DNA of 64,000 nucleotides. Origin: Colwellia sp. Arc7-D (GTDB lineage: Bacteria; Pseudomonadota; Gammaproteobacteria; Enterobacterales; Alteromonadaceae). The number at the start of each line of letters is the position of its first letter. Within the stretch, counting starts at the first letter, position 1. The position numbers and the translations under genes are program-made. This document shows, one piece after another, positions 8,981 to 18,320 of this stretch. The notes beneath the pieces were generated by a model that saw only the letters and a list, made by a program, of their open reading frames with translations, was not told where the DNA came from and made no database searches. The DNA is taken from positions 2,356,001 to 2,420,000 of the forward strand of contig NZ_CP028924.1 of NCBI RefSeq assembly GCF_003061515.1, given 5' to 3'.

Positions 8981-10210
8981 TTAACCAAAAAACCAATAAC
9001 AAACGCCAATGGCAGCGGTTATGCCAGCAACATCGGCAATTAAACCACAAGCTAAAGCATGACGACTATATCGAATACCTACAGAGCCAAAATAAACCGC
9101 TAAAACATAAAAGGTTGTCTCTGTTGACCCTTGTACAATTGACGCTAATCGACCCGCAAACGAGTCTGCTCCATGAGTGTTCATGGTTTCTACCATCATC
9201 GCACGGGCGCCAGAGCCACTTAAAGGTTTCATAAAAGCAGTAGGTAAAGCATCAACAAAGCGAGTATCGCCATTAAAAAATAAAACTAACTGTCGTATAG
9301 CGTCAACTAAAAAATCTAAACTACCACTCGCTCTAAATACGCCAATTGCACATAACATAGCCAGTAGGTAAGGAATTATTTTTATACTGGTTTCAAAGCC
9401 CTGCTTTGCACCTTCAATAAAACTGTCATAAACATTAACTTGACGTTTTAAGGCTAATAATAAAAAAATTATCAACGTACTAAATATTAAAAAATTACCC
9501 ATGAGCGAAGATTGCTGGGCCAACAACTGAGCACTCAACGTACTAAAGTAAACAACAATCCCGCCAATCAGTGCAATACCAGCCGCTAAATACAGTAAAA
9601 TAACCTGTTGATATAATTTTATTTTTTGTACAAAGGCCACAGCAAATAACCCTGCAAGAGTTGAGGCAAAAGTCGCTAATAAAATAGGTACAAAAACATC
9701 GGTAGGATTAAGTGCACCTTGCTGCGCACGGTAAACAAATACCGTCACTGGAAACAAAGTTACGGCTGATGTGTTGAGCACTAAAAAGAGAATTTGTGCA
9801 TCACTGGCTGTTTCTTTATTAGGGTTTAATAACTGCAAGTCTTGCATTGCCTTTAAACCCAGTGGCGTTGCTGCGTTATCTAAACCTAAAAAGTTTGCCG
9901 ACAAGTTCATCGTCATCGACCCGATTGCCGGGTGTCCTTTGGGTACCTCAGGCATAAGGCGTATAAATAAAGGTGATATAAACCGTGCGAGTTTGTCAAT
10001 TATTCCTGCATGCTCTGCTATTTTCATCATGCCAAGCCAAAAGCTTAAAATGCCAATCAAGCCAATGGCAATTTCAACCGTAACTTTTGACATAGTAAAA
10101 ATAGCGTTAACTATTTCTTCAAAAATTAAAATGTGATCAAATACTAGCCATTGCACCATTGCAGAAATAAAGGCAACAAAGAAAAATCCGCTCCAGATAC
10201 GATTTAACAA
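8981..10210 (-). CDS. Fused SpmA/SpmB-type nucleoside-recognition membrane protein
   Basis: This 409-residue polytopic membrane protein joins two Gate (nucleoside-recognition) domains. The first ~200 residues resemble SpmA (GLDNAATPLGLKAMQDLQ, then LFLVLNTSAVTLFP), and the second half resembles SpmB (PFxxGAKQGFETSIKIIPYLLAM-like segment, ending with a STETTFYVLAVYFGSVGIRYSRHA block). In Bacillus SpmA and SpmB act in spore core dehydration; in non-sporing proteobacteria the fused form has no firm role and may move a small solute. It sits alone upstream of the prp operon and reads away from tatD. The family is confident; the function is unknown. Confidence 0.85.
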   Translation of the reverse strand: MLNRIWSGFFFVAFISAMVQWLVFDHILIFEEIVNAIFTMSKVTVEIAIGLIGILSFWLGMMKIAEHAGIIDKLARFISPLFIRLMPEVPKGHPAIGSMTMNLSANFLGLDNAATPLGLKAMQDLQLLNPNKETASDAQILFLVLNTSAVTLFPVTVFVYRAQQGALNPTDVFVPILLATFASTLAGLFAVAFVQKIKLYQQVILLYLAAGIALIGGIVVYFSTLSAQLLAQQSSLMGNFLIFSTLIIFLLLALKRQVNVYDSFIEGAKQGFETSIKIIPYLLAMLCAIGVFRASGSLDFLVDAIRQLVLFFNGDTRFVDALPTAFMKPLSGSGARAMMVETMNTHGADSFAGRLASIVQGSTETTFYVLAVYFGSVGIRYSRHALACGLIADVAGITAAIGVCYWFFG

Positions 10211-10439
10211 TTTTTAACTCTTTTAATATTAGTATTAATGAAAAATATCATGACACACAAGTCTTGTATTACCTAGTTAAGGCACAGTTAAGCCATAGCT
10301 AATAAGTTGATTACAATCGGTGAATGTATAATGAATAGGCTTTGAGGCCTTTAATTTAGCTGACTTTACCTAACCATAGTTACTTTTTTAAACCATTGTA
10401 ATTAGGTAGATTAATGACAAAAATTAATTTTTGCAATTA

Positions 10440-10617
10440 TAAAACTGTGCACTACACTTAACTTTACAGAAAGTTTTTCAAGTTAATGTTCGCTCCCCGT
10501 AATGTCTGTCGTGTACTACAAGGATGATAAGTATATTAGAATGTTTTATTAGCGCAGGCTCAGTTGATATGAGCCACCCCTGGGCCCAAAACTAGCAGTA
10601 GTTTTGGGCATTTTTTT
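10440..10617 (+). ncRNA. Candidate small RNA ending in an orphan plus-strand terminator
   Basis: The 416-base gap 10211-10626 has no credible ORF but ends in two consecutive plus-strand hairpins: GGCTCA...TGAGCC (10557-10575) and an 11-base stem followed by seven T (10584-10617). Both flanking genes lie on the minus strand, so no annotated transcript uses this terminator. A TATAAT hexamer near 10329 with TTGATT 14 bases before it is a possible but imperfect promoter, so the 5' end is a guess. I do not recognise the RNA family. Confidence 0.35.
10584..10617 (+). terminator. Orphan rho-independent terminator on the plus strand
   Basis: An 11-base perfect stem (10584-10594 with 10599-10609), loop GCAG, is followed by A and seven T on the plus strand. 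The minus-strand side has no T-run, so it is not the tatD terminator. Confidence 0.8.
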
Positions 10618-10626
10618 ATCAAAAAT

Positions 10627-11406
10627 TTAGCTAACAACCGTTTGTGGAAACAAGCGATGAAAATTTTCGCTTGATTGCTTGGCAATTTCTGCCACAGAAG
10701 TACCACGAATACTCGCGAGGTGTTTTGCTACTTCAACAACATACGCAGGTTGATTTTGTTTACCACGGTGCGGTACTGGTGCTAAATATGGAGAATCTGT
10801 TTCAATTAAAAAACGATCAGCGGGTACTTTTTTTGCGACTTCCCTAAGTGCTGCGGCATTTTTAAAAGTAACAATGCCGGAGAATGAAATATAAAATCCC
10901 ATCGCGATAGCTTGCTCAGCCATTTCCCAGCTTTCTGTAAAACAATGTAAAATACCACCCACATTTTCTGCTTTTTCTGCCCTTAAAATAGCTAAAGTAT
11001 CTTCTTGGGCATCGCGGGTATGAATAATTAAAGGCTTATTTAATTTATTCGCCACTCGCACATGTTTGCGAAAAGAGTCTAATTGCACAGGTTTAGTTTC
11101 TGGTGCATAAAAATAATCTAGCCCCGTTTCACCAATGGCAATCACTTTCGGGTGCGCTGCTAAATCACTTAAGAGTTCAGGATCTATTTCATCTTCTTGA
11201 TTTAACGGGTGTGCGCCACAAGTAAGCCACACATGATCGTATTTAGCGGTTTGTTCGGCCATTGCAGGAAAGTCTTGTAAAGTAACACTTACGCACAACA
11301 GTGTGTTTACTTTTTCTGTCAGTGCAGCATTAATTACATTATCTAAATTATTGTCAAACTCTTCGAGTTTTAGTCGATCTAAATGACAATGAGAATCTAT
11401 AAACAC
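10627..11406 (-). CDS. TatD-family metal-dependent hydrolase (YcfH type)
   Basis: This 259-residue TIM-barrel hydrolase carries the TatD metal ligands: DSHCHLD at the N-terminus, GETGLDYF near residue 90, IHTRDA, LHCFTE and ETDSPYLAP near 205. The family has DNase or deoxynucleotidase activity in some members; the exact role of this paralogue group is not settled. GTG at 11406 has GGAG seven bases upstream and gives the usual (M)FIDSHCHLD start; a GTG at 11421 would add five residues. It is the last gene of the tmk-holB-pilZ-tatD block, in the order seen in many gammaproteobacteria. Confidence 0.9.
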   Translation of the reverse strand: MFIDSHCHLDRLKLEEFDNNLDNVINAALTEKVNTLLCVSVTLQDFPAMAEQTAKYDHVWLTCGAHPLNQEDEIDPELLSDLAAHPKVIAIGETGLDYFYAPETKPVQLDSFRKHVRVANKLNKPLIIHTRDAQEDTLAILRAEKAENVGGILHCFTESWEMAEQAIAMGFYISFSGIVTFKNAAALREVAKKVPADRFLIETDSPYLAPVPHRGKQNQPAYVVEVAKHLASIRGTSVAEIAKQSSENFHRLFPQTVVS

Positions 11407-11532
11407 GAGGGTACTCCGCACGAATGTGCTTAACTTAATATGGGAATTACTAATGCGAATGACATTAGTATTTTATGTAAAATTCAATTTTCATGAATAT
11501 GAAATACTAGTTCAATGTTCAAAACATAGTCT

Positions 11533-11865
11533 TTACATAGATAAAGTAGGATCAGACGAATTCAGCAACCGACCGATTGATTTATCGATTTGATTACGAA
11601 TGTTATCTGGATCTTCGACAAAACTAACACCTATGCCTGCCGGTGTGCCATTTTGCGCACCTATAGGTGTGATCCAAGAAACTTTGCCTGAAATTTCAGA
11701 AGGCTCAAGCGAGTCAGGTAATGTAACAAATAAATTTACATCTGCGCCCAATTCAAAATGTTCAGTTGTTCTAATAAATAAACCACCATTTTTCATAAAT
11801 GGCATATATGACTGATATAAATCACGATCAGAAATAAATTCAAGCGTAATATTTTCCAAAATCAT
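11533..11865 (-). CDS. pilZ: PilZ-domain protein, type IV pilus PilZ type
   Basis: This 110-residue single-domain PilZ protein overlaps holB by four bases, so translation is coupled. The canonical c-di-GMP RxxxR motif is absent from the N-terminus and the (D/N)xSxxG motif is replaced by KNGGLFIRT, as in the founding PilZ of Pseudomonas, which supports type IV pilus assembly without binding c-di-GMP. The holB-pilZ-tatD order is the same as in Pseudomonas and supports the assignment. Confidence 0.85.
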   Translation of the reverse strand: MILENITLEFISDRDLYQSYMPFMKNGGLFIRTTEHFELGADVNLFVTLPDSLEPSEISGKVSWITPIGAQNGTPAGIGVSFVEDPDNIRNQIDKSIGRLLNSSDPTLSM

Positions 11866-12872
11866 TCCTCTACTGTTTGCTCGTTGTTTTGTAAAACAAC
11901 CTTAATATCGGCGAGTAGCTGTTCACTCAAAAACTGTTTATTAACTTGTACAATTGTTTTTAACTTGCCATTGGCAACTTGTACTAAATTATAAATATCC
12001 CATAACTGATGCTTATTAATGCTATCAGTAGGTTCATTATTACTCCCCACTGTTGGCCAACCAGATTGATGGCGCATCATATCGACAATAATTTTCTCTA
12101 ACCACCGATAACCAGCTTGATGTTCAACTAATATGGCCAGTATATCGGCACGGTGTTGGTGAGCAAATAAATATTTGTTGACCATATCACGAAATGCCGC
12201 AAATGCAACGGCGCTTTCTGCATCTGATAATTCACTTAAATGGCTGAGATTTACAAAGGCATCATCCCCTTGTTGATTAAATTCAGCTAAAAGTTCTTTA
12301 CCTACCGGTGGACGAATTTCAAATTCATGGCAACGACTGATAATGGTAGGGAGTAATAAATCACTGCTGTCTGTAGTTAAAATAATAAAGCTGTTTTCTG
12401 TTGGCTCTTCAAGCGTTTTTAACAAAGCATTGGCCGCCGACACTGTCATGGTATCAGCTTGATTAACTAACGCTGTTTTCATATCACCAATGTGAGCAGT
12501 TTTTTCAAAAAAGTGACTAAGATCACGAATTAACTCTACACCAATATTTTTCTTGTCAGAAACTATAGTAAGGTGATCAGGATAACTATTATTTGCGAAC
12601 AACTTACAGGTTTTACAAATACCACAAGGCTGTAGAACAGCATCGACTAGTTGAGCACTATCGGCATTTATCTCTTCAAGCACACTAGCTTTGTTAAGCG
12701 TTTTGTCGACATGCTCTTTTAAGCGTTGGCATAACAATACATTAATAAGCCATTGTGCTATTTCTTCTTGCCCAGCACCGTCTACACCCGAAAACAATAA
12801 GGCATGGGGCAATTTGTTATCGCGTACTTGTCGCGATAATTGTTGTTGCATAGCAAGTAACCAAGTTTTCAT
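11862..12872 (-). CDS. holB: DNA polymerase III subunit delta prime
   Basis: This 336-residue clamp-loader subunit begins with HALLFSGVDGAGQEEIA, a degenerate P-loop typical of delta prime, and has the zinc module cysteines (CQRL, then QPCGICKTCKLF). The sensor 1/SRC region reads TIISRCHEFEI. It opens the sliding clamp together with delta and gamma/tau. Between holB and tmk are 147 bases without a gene, whereas these are often adjacent. Confidence 0.93.
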   Translation of the reverse strand: MKTWLLAMQQQLSRQVRDNKLPHALLFSGVDGAGQEEIAQWLINVLLCQRLKEHVDKTLNKASVLEEINADSAQLVDAVLQPCGICKTCKLFANNSYPDHLTIVSDKKNIGVELIRDLSHFFEKTAHIGDMKTALVNQADTMTVSAANALLKTLEEPTENSFIILTTDSSDLLLPTIISRCHEFEIRPPVGKELLAEFNQQGDDAFVNLSHLSELSDAESAVAFAAFRDMVNKYLFAHQHRADILAILVEHQAGYRWLEKIIVDMMRHQSGWPTVGSNNEPTDSINKHQLWDIYNLVQVANGKLKTIVQVNKQFLSEQLLADIKVVLQNNEQTVEE

Positions 12873-13019
12873 TTATTACCTTTAAGTGTCACTAATATCG
12901 CATCAAAAAACTTATAAATGGTTATTTAACGCGAATGTATATTTTTATCTATTGTGAATTTAATTACTAACTTTTTAAGCTTATTAGATACAAGCTCTTT
13001 TCTGCACAACACCTAACTG

Positions 13020-13655
13020 TTAACTGTGTTTTAAAATTAACGTATCTATGACGTTAATGACATCATTTAATACAGCAGATTTAGATTGTGATGCATCAAT
13101 AATGACGAAGCGTTCTGGCTGTTCTTCTGCTTGTTTTAGATAACCATTTCTCGCTTTAATAAGAAAGTCCAACTTTTCATCTTCTAAACGGTCCAATCCT
13201 TCGCCACGACTCATTACTCTGTTTAAACCTTCAACCGGGTCTAAATCTAAAATAATATTCATGTCAGGTTTAAAACCATTGAGTGCTAGGTTATTAATTT
13301 TTTTGATACTCGAAAGATCAATACCACGCGCATAATGCTGAAAACTAAATGTCGCTGCATCGAACCGATCTGAAATCACAATTTTACCGGCTTGTAATGC
13401 TGGCTTTATTTTTTCTTGAATATGTTGAGCACGTCCTGCACCAAATAACATAAGCTCTGTCATGTCACACATTTCTGGAGTCGTAGGATCAAGAATAATA
13501 TGCCTGATTTTTTCTCCAATGTTTGTGCCACCCGGCTCTCTAGTTAAAACAATATCTAAACCTTTTGATGAGATATATTTTTCTACTTCATTTATAACGG
13601 TTGTTTTACCAGCACCATTGCTACCATCAAAAACAACCATAAAACCTTTATTCAT
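13020..13655 (-). CDS. tmk: Thymidylate kinase (divergent)
   Basis: This 211-residue P-loop kinase (GSNGAGKTT near residue 11) has TREPGGTNIGEKIR and the DR(F)-type LID/lysine-arginine regions of dTMP kinase, and it sits in the tmk position between mltG and holB. It phosphorylates dTMP to dTDP. It differs from the usual gammaproteobacterial enzyme: the segment that normally reads DRxxxSxxAYQGGGRG reads DRFDAATFSFQHYARGID, and the P-loop begins FDGSNGAG instead of IEGLEGAG. It may be a replaced or fast-evolving copy, but it should still be the cell's dTMP kinase by position. Confidence 0.88.
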   Translation of the reverse strand: MNKGFMVVFDGSNGAGKTTVINEVEKYISSKGLDIVLTREPGGTNIGEKIRHIILDPTTPEMCDMTELMLFGAGRAQHIQEKIKPALQAGKIVISDRFDAATFSFQHYARGIDLSSIKKINNLALNGFKPDMNIILDLDPVEGLNRVMSRGEGLDRLEDEKLDFLIKARNGYLKQAEEQPERFVIIDASQSKSAVLNDVINVIDTLILKHS

Positions 13656-13814
13656 ATAATTCTCTATTTCTCATTGCTACTGTAAAGCCAGCCGTAAACA
13701 CAAATGTATTAAAATGGACCTAACATTTATCATCAGACAAACTCAATAATAAATATTTTCCATAAACTTTGTTACTGGCGCATGCAAAAGTAACACTTTA
13801 TTGTAAGTTACTGG

Positions 13815-14846
13815 TTATTTTCGCTGATATTTATTCACTGCACGATTATGATCAGCAAGGTTTGTGGAAAATATATGATCTCCATTTCCATTACTAACGA
13901 AATATAAGTAATCACTCAATTCAGGGTTTAAAGCAGCTTGCAAAGCTTGAGCACCAGGTAAAGCGATTGGCGTTGGCGGCAAGCCTTTGATTTTGTATGT
14001 ATTATAAGCGGTTTTTTCACGTAAATGAGCGTAAGTTATATCACCTTGATATCTATCACCCAAGCCATAAATAACGGTGGGATCGGTTTGAAGGCGCATA
14101 CGTTTATTTAGTCGATTAACAAACACAGATGAAATACGGGGATGCTCAGCGTGTTTACCACTTTCTTTTTCTATAATAGACGCCATAATCAGCGCTTGAT
14201 ATGGCGAGTTATAGGGTAAATTCTCTGCTCTATTGAGCCACAGTTCAGCCAGCGCACTTTGCATTTTGACATAGGCTCTTTTAATAATACTGATATCAGT
14301 AGCATTTTGAGTAAAAGCATAAGTTTCAGGAAATAGCCAACCTTCAGGATTATCCTGCTCAATAGCCAGTTTTTTAGCGACAACAGCAGGAGATAAGTCG
14401 GTGAGTTCATGCGATATATTGGGGTGCTGTGCAAGCTGGGCTAATACCTGTTTGAATGTACTGCCTTCAATAAAAGTAATCGAAAATTGATGTTCTTTAC
14501 CCGAAACAATTAAATTCAATAACTCAGATACTGTTGTTTTCGCAGCTACTTGATAGGTACCTGACTTAATTTTACTTTGCTGCGGGTTAAACTTTGCATA
14601 GACACGTAACCAAAAATTATTTTCTAACCACCCTTTATTAACCAACAGGGTTGAGAAGGCATTAAAAGAAGCACCTGGCTTAATGGTTATAAACTCATTT
14701 TGCTCAATGGCTAAAGGCTGTTGTGCTTTTTCTTCTGACATTAACATGACAACAATGACAGCCAAAATGCTAAACAACACCGATGCGGCTAGAGTATAAA
14801 GTGCCCTTTTGGCTATAACAGGTAAATTAATAATTTTTTTATTCAT
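13815..14846 (-). CDS. mltG: Endolytic murein transglycosylase MltG (YceG)
   Basis: This 343-residue protein has a single N-terminal membrane anchor (about residues 13-35), a LysM-like subdomain and the catalytic YceG domain with Glu in ASIIEKESG. The C-terminal block LPPTPIALPGAQALQAALNP and YLYFV are family hallmarks. It cuts nascent peptidoglycan strands at the inner membrane and limits glycan length. It overlaps pabC by eight bases, so the two are translationally coupled. Confidence 0.94.
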   Translation of the reverse strand: MNKKIINLPVIAKRALYTLAASVLFSILAVIVVMLMSEEKAQQPLAIEQNEFITIKPGASFNAFSTLLVNKGWLENNFWLRVYAKFNPQQSKIKSGTYQVAAKTTVSELLNLIVSGKEHQFSITFIEGSTFKQVLAQLAQHPNISHELTDLSPAVVAKKLAIEQDNPEGWLFPETYAFTQNATDISIIKRAYVKMQSALAELWLNRAENLPYNSPYQALIMASIIEKESGKHAEHPRISSVFVNRLNKRMRLQTDPTVIYGLGDRYQGDITYAHLREKTAYNTYKIKGLPPTPIALPGAQALQAALNPELSDYLYFVSNGNGDHIFSTNLADHNRAVNKYQRK

Positions 14847-15663
14847 TTTTGTTAACTTCAGTATTCATGCATTGGCTTTGTAGGGCTGAAACCAATGAAA
14901 TATCTAATTTATGATCATTAAAAATCTTAACGGGCACTATACCTAAAATAGCGTTGGTTATAAACATGGCATCAATATTATTCAAATCAGTTAAAGCGTA
15001 ATTAGCAGGCGTAATATCGACATAATTTAATAATATTTTTTCACGCATTAAGCCTGCAACACCAGCGGTTGATAACATGGGTGTATGCCATTTCCCTGCT
15101 TTTAACCAAAATACATTAGCGCTGCAACATTCAATTACATTGCCATTTACATCACAAGCAAGTAAATCATCTTCTGGGCGTTTATCAAGTTCTACTCTTA
15201 ACATCACTTGCTCTAAACGATTTAAATGTTTTAAGCCTGCAAGCATCGGGTTAATACCCAGTTTTTGTTCACTAATGCCAACAGATATTCCGACTTTTTG
15301 CCATTGAGGATAGTTTGTTGGATAGTCGTGCACAGATACAATCACTTTTGCGCTTTCAACACCCAAGCGTGAATAGCCTCGTCCACCACTTCCACACGTA
15401 ATAATAACTTTTAGAACACCAATGTGAATATCTGCGCTTATGTTATTTATCGTGACTTTCAATGTCGTTAAATCAACGTCTGGTAATCCTAGTTTTTGGC
15501 TTTGTACAACTAACCGGTTAAGGTGTTGTGGCAACATAGCAACTTCACCATCAATAATTAAAGCGGTGGTAAAGCAACCATCTCCATAGGCTAACCCGCG
15601 ATCATTAATCGGGATCGAGTCAGCGAGCTGTCCATCTACAAAACTTAACGCGACGCTTGTCAT
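14839..15663 (-). CDS. pabC: Aminodeoxychorismate lyase
   Basis: This 274-residue fold-type IV PLP enzyme makes p-aminobenzoate for folate. NDRGLAYGDGCFTT at the N-terminus and the lysine segment GLKHLNRLEQVMLR are characteristic. An ATG at 15684 sits immediately after the T-run of a terminator hairpin; AAGG seven bases before the ATG at 15663 makes that the better start. It is in the conserved fabF-pabC-mltG position. Confidence 0.92.
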   Translation of the reverse strand: MTSVALSFVDGQLADSIPINDRGLAYGDGCFTTALIIDGEVAMLPQHLNRLVVQSQKLGLPDVDLTTLKVTINNISADIHIGVLKVIITCGSGGRGYSRLGVESAKVIVSVHDYPTNYPQWQKVGISVGISEQKLGINPMLAGLKHLNRLEQVMLRVELDKRPEDDLLACDVNGNVIECCSANVFWLKAGKWHTPMLSTAGVAGLMREKILLNYVDITPANYALTDLNNIDAMFITNAILGIVPVKIFNDHKLDISLVSALQSQCMNTEVNKNE

Positions 15664-15682
15664 AGTTACCTTACAAATTGCC

Positions 15683-15715
15683 ATAAAAAAGCCTGAATAC
15701 TAAGTATTCAGGCTT
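15683..15715 (-). terminator. Terminator between fabF and pabC
   Basis: A 13-base inverted repeat (15689-15701 with 15703-15715) is followed by six T on the minus strand. It should end much of the fab transcript and let only a fraction read into pabC-mltG-tmk. Confidence 0.8.
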
Positions 15716-15790
15716 AAGCAATTGAATTCAAGTTGTTTTAACGCTTAGATAAAATTTAATTGAACAAATCGTCTGTGGACGATAAATCAA

Positions 15791-17023
15791 TTAAAGTTTT
15801 TTAAATATTAATGACCCGTTAGTGCCACCAAATCCGAACGAGTTACATAAAACATAATCTAAATTTACATCGCGTGCGGTGTGAGCAATATAATCTAGAT
15901 CACAGCCTTCATCAGGGTTATCTAGGTTAATGGTTGGCGGCACAGCATTATTGACTAATGCTTGAATGCTAAAAATAGCTTCAACAGCACCTGCAGCACC
16001 TAATAAGTGACCTGTCATAGATTTAGTAGAACCTACCATGACATCGTAAGCTAAATCACCAAATACAGACTTAACCGCATTAGTTTCAGCAATATCACCT
16101 GCAGGTGTCGACGTACCATGGGCATTAATATAACCAATTTTAGCAATATCAACTTTGGCATCGTTGATCGCATTCTTCATTGCTAATGCCGCACCAGCAC
16201 CATCAGCAGGCGGTGAAGTCATATGATAAGCATCACCACTCATGCCAAAACCTGCTAGCTCTGCATAAATTTTAGCGCCACGGGCTTTTGCATGCTCGTA
16301 CTCTTCAAGTACAAGTACACCTGCGCCATCACCAAGCACAAAGCCATCTCGGTCTTTATCCCATGGGCGTGAAGCTTGTTGAGGAGCATCATTACGCGTT
16401 GACATGGCACGTGCTGCACCAAAGCCCCCCATTCCCATCGTAGTTGAAGCTTTTTCTGCTCCACCAGCAACCATAGCGTCAGCATCACCATAAGCAATCA
16501 TACGCGCAGCATGACCGATATTGTGTACACCACTAGTACAGGCAGTAACTATAGAGATGTTTGGGCCTTTCATACCGAACATTATAGATAAATGACCAGA
16601 GATCATATTAATGATGGTAGAAGGAACAAAAAATGGCGATAACTTACGAGGGCCATTTTTTAACAATTTTGTATGATTTTCTTCAATAAGACCTAAACCA
16701 CCTATGCCAGAGCCTATCGCAACTCCAATTCGCTGAGCATTTGCTTCATTAACTTCTAAGCCAGAGTCCTTGATAGCTTGCACACCTGCTGCAACGCCAT
16801 ATTGAATAAATAAATCCATTTTTTTGGCTTCTTTACGAGCCATGTAGTCTTGTGCATCAAAATCTTTAACTAAGCCAGCAAAACGCGTTGGATACTCAGA
16901 AGTATCAAAATGCGTAATGTCAGAAATACCACTTTTACCAAGTAGTAAGTTTTGCCAAGTTGATTCAGGGCTATTGCCTAAAGGGCTAAGCATGCCAAGA
17001 CCGGTAACTACAACGCGTCTCAT
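15791..17023 (-). CDS. fabF: 3-oxoacyl-ACP synthase II
   Basis: This 410-residue condensing enzyme has the Cys-His-His triad: TACTSGVHN near residue 162, NAHGTSTP near 302 and GHLLGAAG near 339. It elongates acyl-ACP with malonyl-ACP and, in cold-adapted bacteria, helps set the unsaturated fatty-acid content. It lies downstream of acpP, with a terminator after it. Confidence 0.96.
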   Translation of the reverse strand: MRRVVVTGLGMLSPLGNSPESTWQNLLLGKSGISDITHFDTSEYPTRFAGLVKDFDAQDYMARKEAKKMDLFIQYGVAAGVQAIKDSGLEVNEANAQRIGVAIGSGIGGLGLIEENHTKLLKNGPRKLSPFFVPSTIINMISGHLSIMFGMKGPNISIVTACTSGVHNIGHAARMIAYGDADAMVAGGAEKASTTMGMGGFGAARAMSTRNDAPQQASRPWDKDRDGFVLGDGAGVLVLEEYEHAKARGAKIYAELAGFGMSGDAYHMTSPPADGAGAALAMKNAINDAKVDIAKIGYINAHGTSTPAGDIAETNAVKSVFGDLAYDVMVGSTKSMTGHLLGAAGAVEAIFSIQALVNNAVPPTINLDNPDEGCDLDYIAHTARDVNLDYVLCNSFGFGGTNGSLIFKKL

Positions 17024-17182
17024 GAGATGTGCTGCCTCCGAAAGAGTTGAATATTTGTGAGTTGTAAATCTAATTGATCAAAACCAAAGTATATGATTTT
17101 GAAATGGGTATTAATATTTTCAAACGATAAAAACAATTCAGGCGGTAATTAAACCGCCTGAAATCATTACATTCGTTTATTA

Positions 17183-17416
17183 TTACTGGTTTGCAGTAAC
17201 GTAATCGATTGCAGCTTGAACTGTTGTAATTTTCTCAGCTTCTTCATCTGGAATTTCAGTATCAAATTCTTCTTCTAACGCCATTACTAATTCAACAGTG
17301 TCTAAAGAATCTGCACCTAAGTCATCAACAAATGAAGCTTCAACTTTTACTTCGTCTTCGCTTACACCAAGTTGCTCAATAGTAATTTTTTTAACGCGTT
17401 CTTCAATAGTACTCAT
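17183..17416 (-). CDS. acpP: Acyl carrier protein
   Basis: This 77-residue acidic protein has the phosphopantetheine serine in [18 protein letters not shown]. It carries growing acyl chains. The 164-base gap from fabG and the 159-base gap to fabF fit the separate promoters often found at acpP. Confidence 0.97.
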   Translation of the reverse strand: MSTIEERVKKITIEQLGVSEDEVKVEASFVDDLGADSLDTVELVMALEEEFDTEIPDEEAEKITTVQAAIDYVTANQ

Positions 17417-17580
17417 ATTTCTTCCTTTACTAGAAAATACAATTTTTCAAAATTGTGTGTAGTTTATTCGTCAAAAGCCAACCTTGCAAGCTTCTAATTT
17501 TACTTTTTTGCTGGTCTAACCTGTTGACTGTATATAATTTATTCAAATTCAACATAAAATAGCCGTTAAGCTAGCTTATG

Positions 17581-18315
17581 TTAAACCATGTACATGCCAC
17601 CATTTACGTGCAATGTCTCACCCGTAATATACGCTGCAGAATCAGATGCTAAGAAAGCAACAGCGTTAGCAATTTCTTCAGGTTTACCTAAACGGTTTGC
17701 CGGAACTTGTGCAAAAATGCCTTCTTTTTGCTCATCAGTCAATGTTTGAGTCATATCGGTATCAATAAAACCAGGTGAAACTGTGTTAACCGTTATACCA
17801 CGAGAAGCTACTTCACGGGCTAATGATTTAGTAAAACCAATCAACCCTGCTTTAGCTGTAGCATAATTTACCTGACCCGCATTACCCATTGTACCAACAA
17901 CTGAACCAATATTGATAATACGACCATTACGTTTTTTCATCATCGCACGTAATACCGCTTTACTGATTTTAAAGACTGACGTTAGGTTAGTATTAATAAT
18001 ATCATTCCATTCATCGTCTTTCATGCGCATCATTAAGTTATCACGCGTAATACCAGCATTGTTAACTAATATATCAACCGAACCATGCTTTTCTTTAATT
18101 AAATCAAACATAGCACTGATTGAGGCATCGTCAGTAACATTTAATACTAAGCCTTGCCCTTCACCTAAATACTCGCTGATATTGGCTGCACCGTGCTCTG
18201 ATGTTGCTGTACCAATAACATTACCACCTAGTGCTTTAAGTTGTGATGCAATTGCTTTACCAATACCACGACTTGCGCCTGTCACTAAAATGACTTTACC
18301 TTCTAATGAAAACAT
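17581..18315 (-). CDS. fabG: 3-oxoacyl-ACP reductase
   Basis: This 244-residue short-chain dehydrogenase has the NADP-binding TGASRGIG near residue 13, the NNAG motif and the Ser-Tyr-Lys catalytic set (IGSVVGTMGNAGQVNYATAKAG region, near residues 138-155). It reduces 3-oxoacyl-ACP in fatty acid elongation. The start lies five bases after the fabD stop. Confidence 0.96.
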   Translation of the reverse strand: MFSLEGKVILVTGASRGIGKAIASQLKALGGNVIGTATSEHGAANISEYLGEGQGLVLNVTDDASISAMFDLIKEKHGSVDILVNNAGITRDNLMMRMKDDEWNDIINTNLTSVFKISKAVLRAMMKKRNGRIINIGSVVGTMGNAGQVNYATAKAGLIGFTKSLAREVASRGITVNTVSPGFIDTDMTQTLTDEQKEGIFAQVPANRLGKPEEIANAVAFLASDSAAYITGETLHVNGGMYMV

Positions 18316-18320
18316 ATAAT

